From contig DKAS01000082.1 of the NCBI GenBank assembly GCA_002448875.1, positions 1 through 14,411 of the forward strand: a stretch of DNA of 14,411 nucleotides. Reading direction: 5' to 3'. The translations under genes and the position numbers were made by a program. Numbering within the stretch: position 1 is the first letter of the stretch; each line of letters opens with the position of its first letter. This document shows positions 14,234 through 14,411 of this stretch, one piece after another. The notes under the pieces were generated by a model. The model saw nothing but the letters and a program-made list of their open reading frames with translations, was not told the origin of the DNA and made no database searches. Source of the DNA: Proteobacteria bacterium UBA6920 (GTDB taxonomy: Bacteria; Pseudomonadota; Gammaproteobacteria; SG8-11).

Positions 14234-14261
14234 AGTTTCCCCTTCGCGGCAGCGCGTGCCG

Positions 14262-14411
14262 TCAACCGTAACGGCCGGTAATATAATCTTCAGTGCGTTT
14301 CTTGCGTGGATTGGTGAAAATCCTGTCGGTATCACCGAATTCGATCAGTTCACCAAGATACATGAAAGCCGTGTAGTCCGAAACCCGGGCTGCCTGCTGC
14401 ATATTGTGGGT
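14262..14411 (-). CDS. pstB: Phosphate ABC transporter ATP-binding protein PstB, C-terminal end (partial)
   Basis: The last 49 residues of PstB are present; the rest lies beyond the window. The fragment begins [20 protein letters not shown], containing the H-loop histidine of ABC ATPases, and continues through GELIEFGDT and the typical ending [19 protein letters not shown]. PstB energises high-affinity phosphate import with PstS, PstC and PstA. The stop is 28 bases before phoU, consistent with one pst-phoU operon. Confidence 0.95.
   Translation of the reverse strand, partial: THNMQQAARVSDYTAFMYLGELIEFGDTDRIFTNPRKKRTEDYITGRYG

Overview
The window is GC-rich, densely coded bacterial DNA with Shine-Dalgarno leaders. 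It ends in the 3' end of a pstB gene followed by phoU. It also carries an ECF sigma/anti-sigma pair, a YeaD-type sugar-phosphate mutarotase and a DUF1800/DUF1501 exported pair. Together these suggest a free-living, probably environmental gammaproteobacterium. The class is inferred from gene content only. There are no rRNA or tRNA genes, insertion sequences, phage genes or CRISPR arrays. No gap between genes exceeds about 220 bases.

Left half, + strand. A perfect 36-base palindrome starts exactly at base 1. It is followed by a peptidase E (S51)-like gene and a D-hexose-6-phosphate mutarotase. Next come a predicted lipoprotein of the DUF1800 family and a Tat-exported DUF1501 protein, two bases apart. 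After these lie a small secreted NTF2/SnoaL-like protein, an ECF sigma factor and its overlapping membrane anti-sigma factor. A strong hairpin between the NTF2-like gene and the sigma gene rules out the upstream ATG as a likely sigma start and favours a GTG start with a good ribosome site.

Right half, - strand, facing the left half at about 7150 across a shared hairpin. Reading in the direction of transcription (right to left): the pstB tail, phoU, a PlcP/LpxH-like metallophosphoesterase homologue, an endonuclease/exonuclease/phosphatase (EEP) homologue, two tandem genes of unknown function, an alpha/beta hydrolase, and a secreted transglutaminase-like protein with three copies of a beta-rich C-terminal repeat.

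The most notable region is 11391-13462. The PlcP-like gene is preceded by an 18-base match (16/18) to the PhoB box, exactly 10 bases before a TATCAT -10 element, as in classical phosphate-starvation promoters. Yet the encoded protein has lost most of the metal-binding and catalytic residues of its family while keeping its fold signatures. The next gene, an EEP-fold protein, appears to have lost both catalytic histidines. This looks like a phosphate-regulated pseudoenzyme locus beside pst-phoU. Its function is unknown, and substrate sensing or binding is only an inference.
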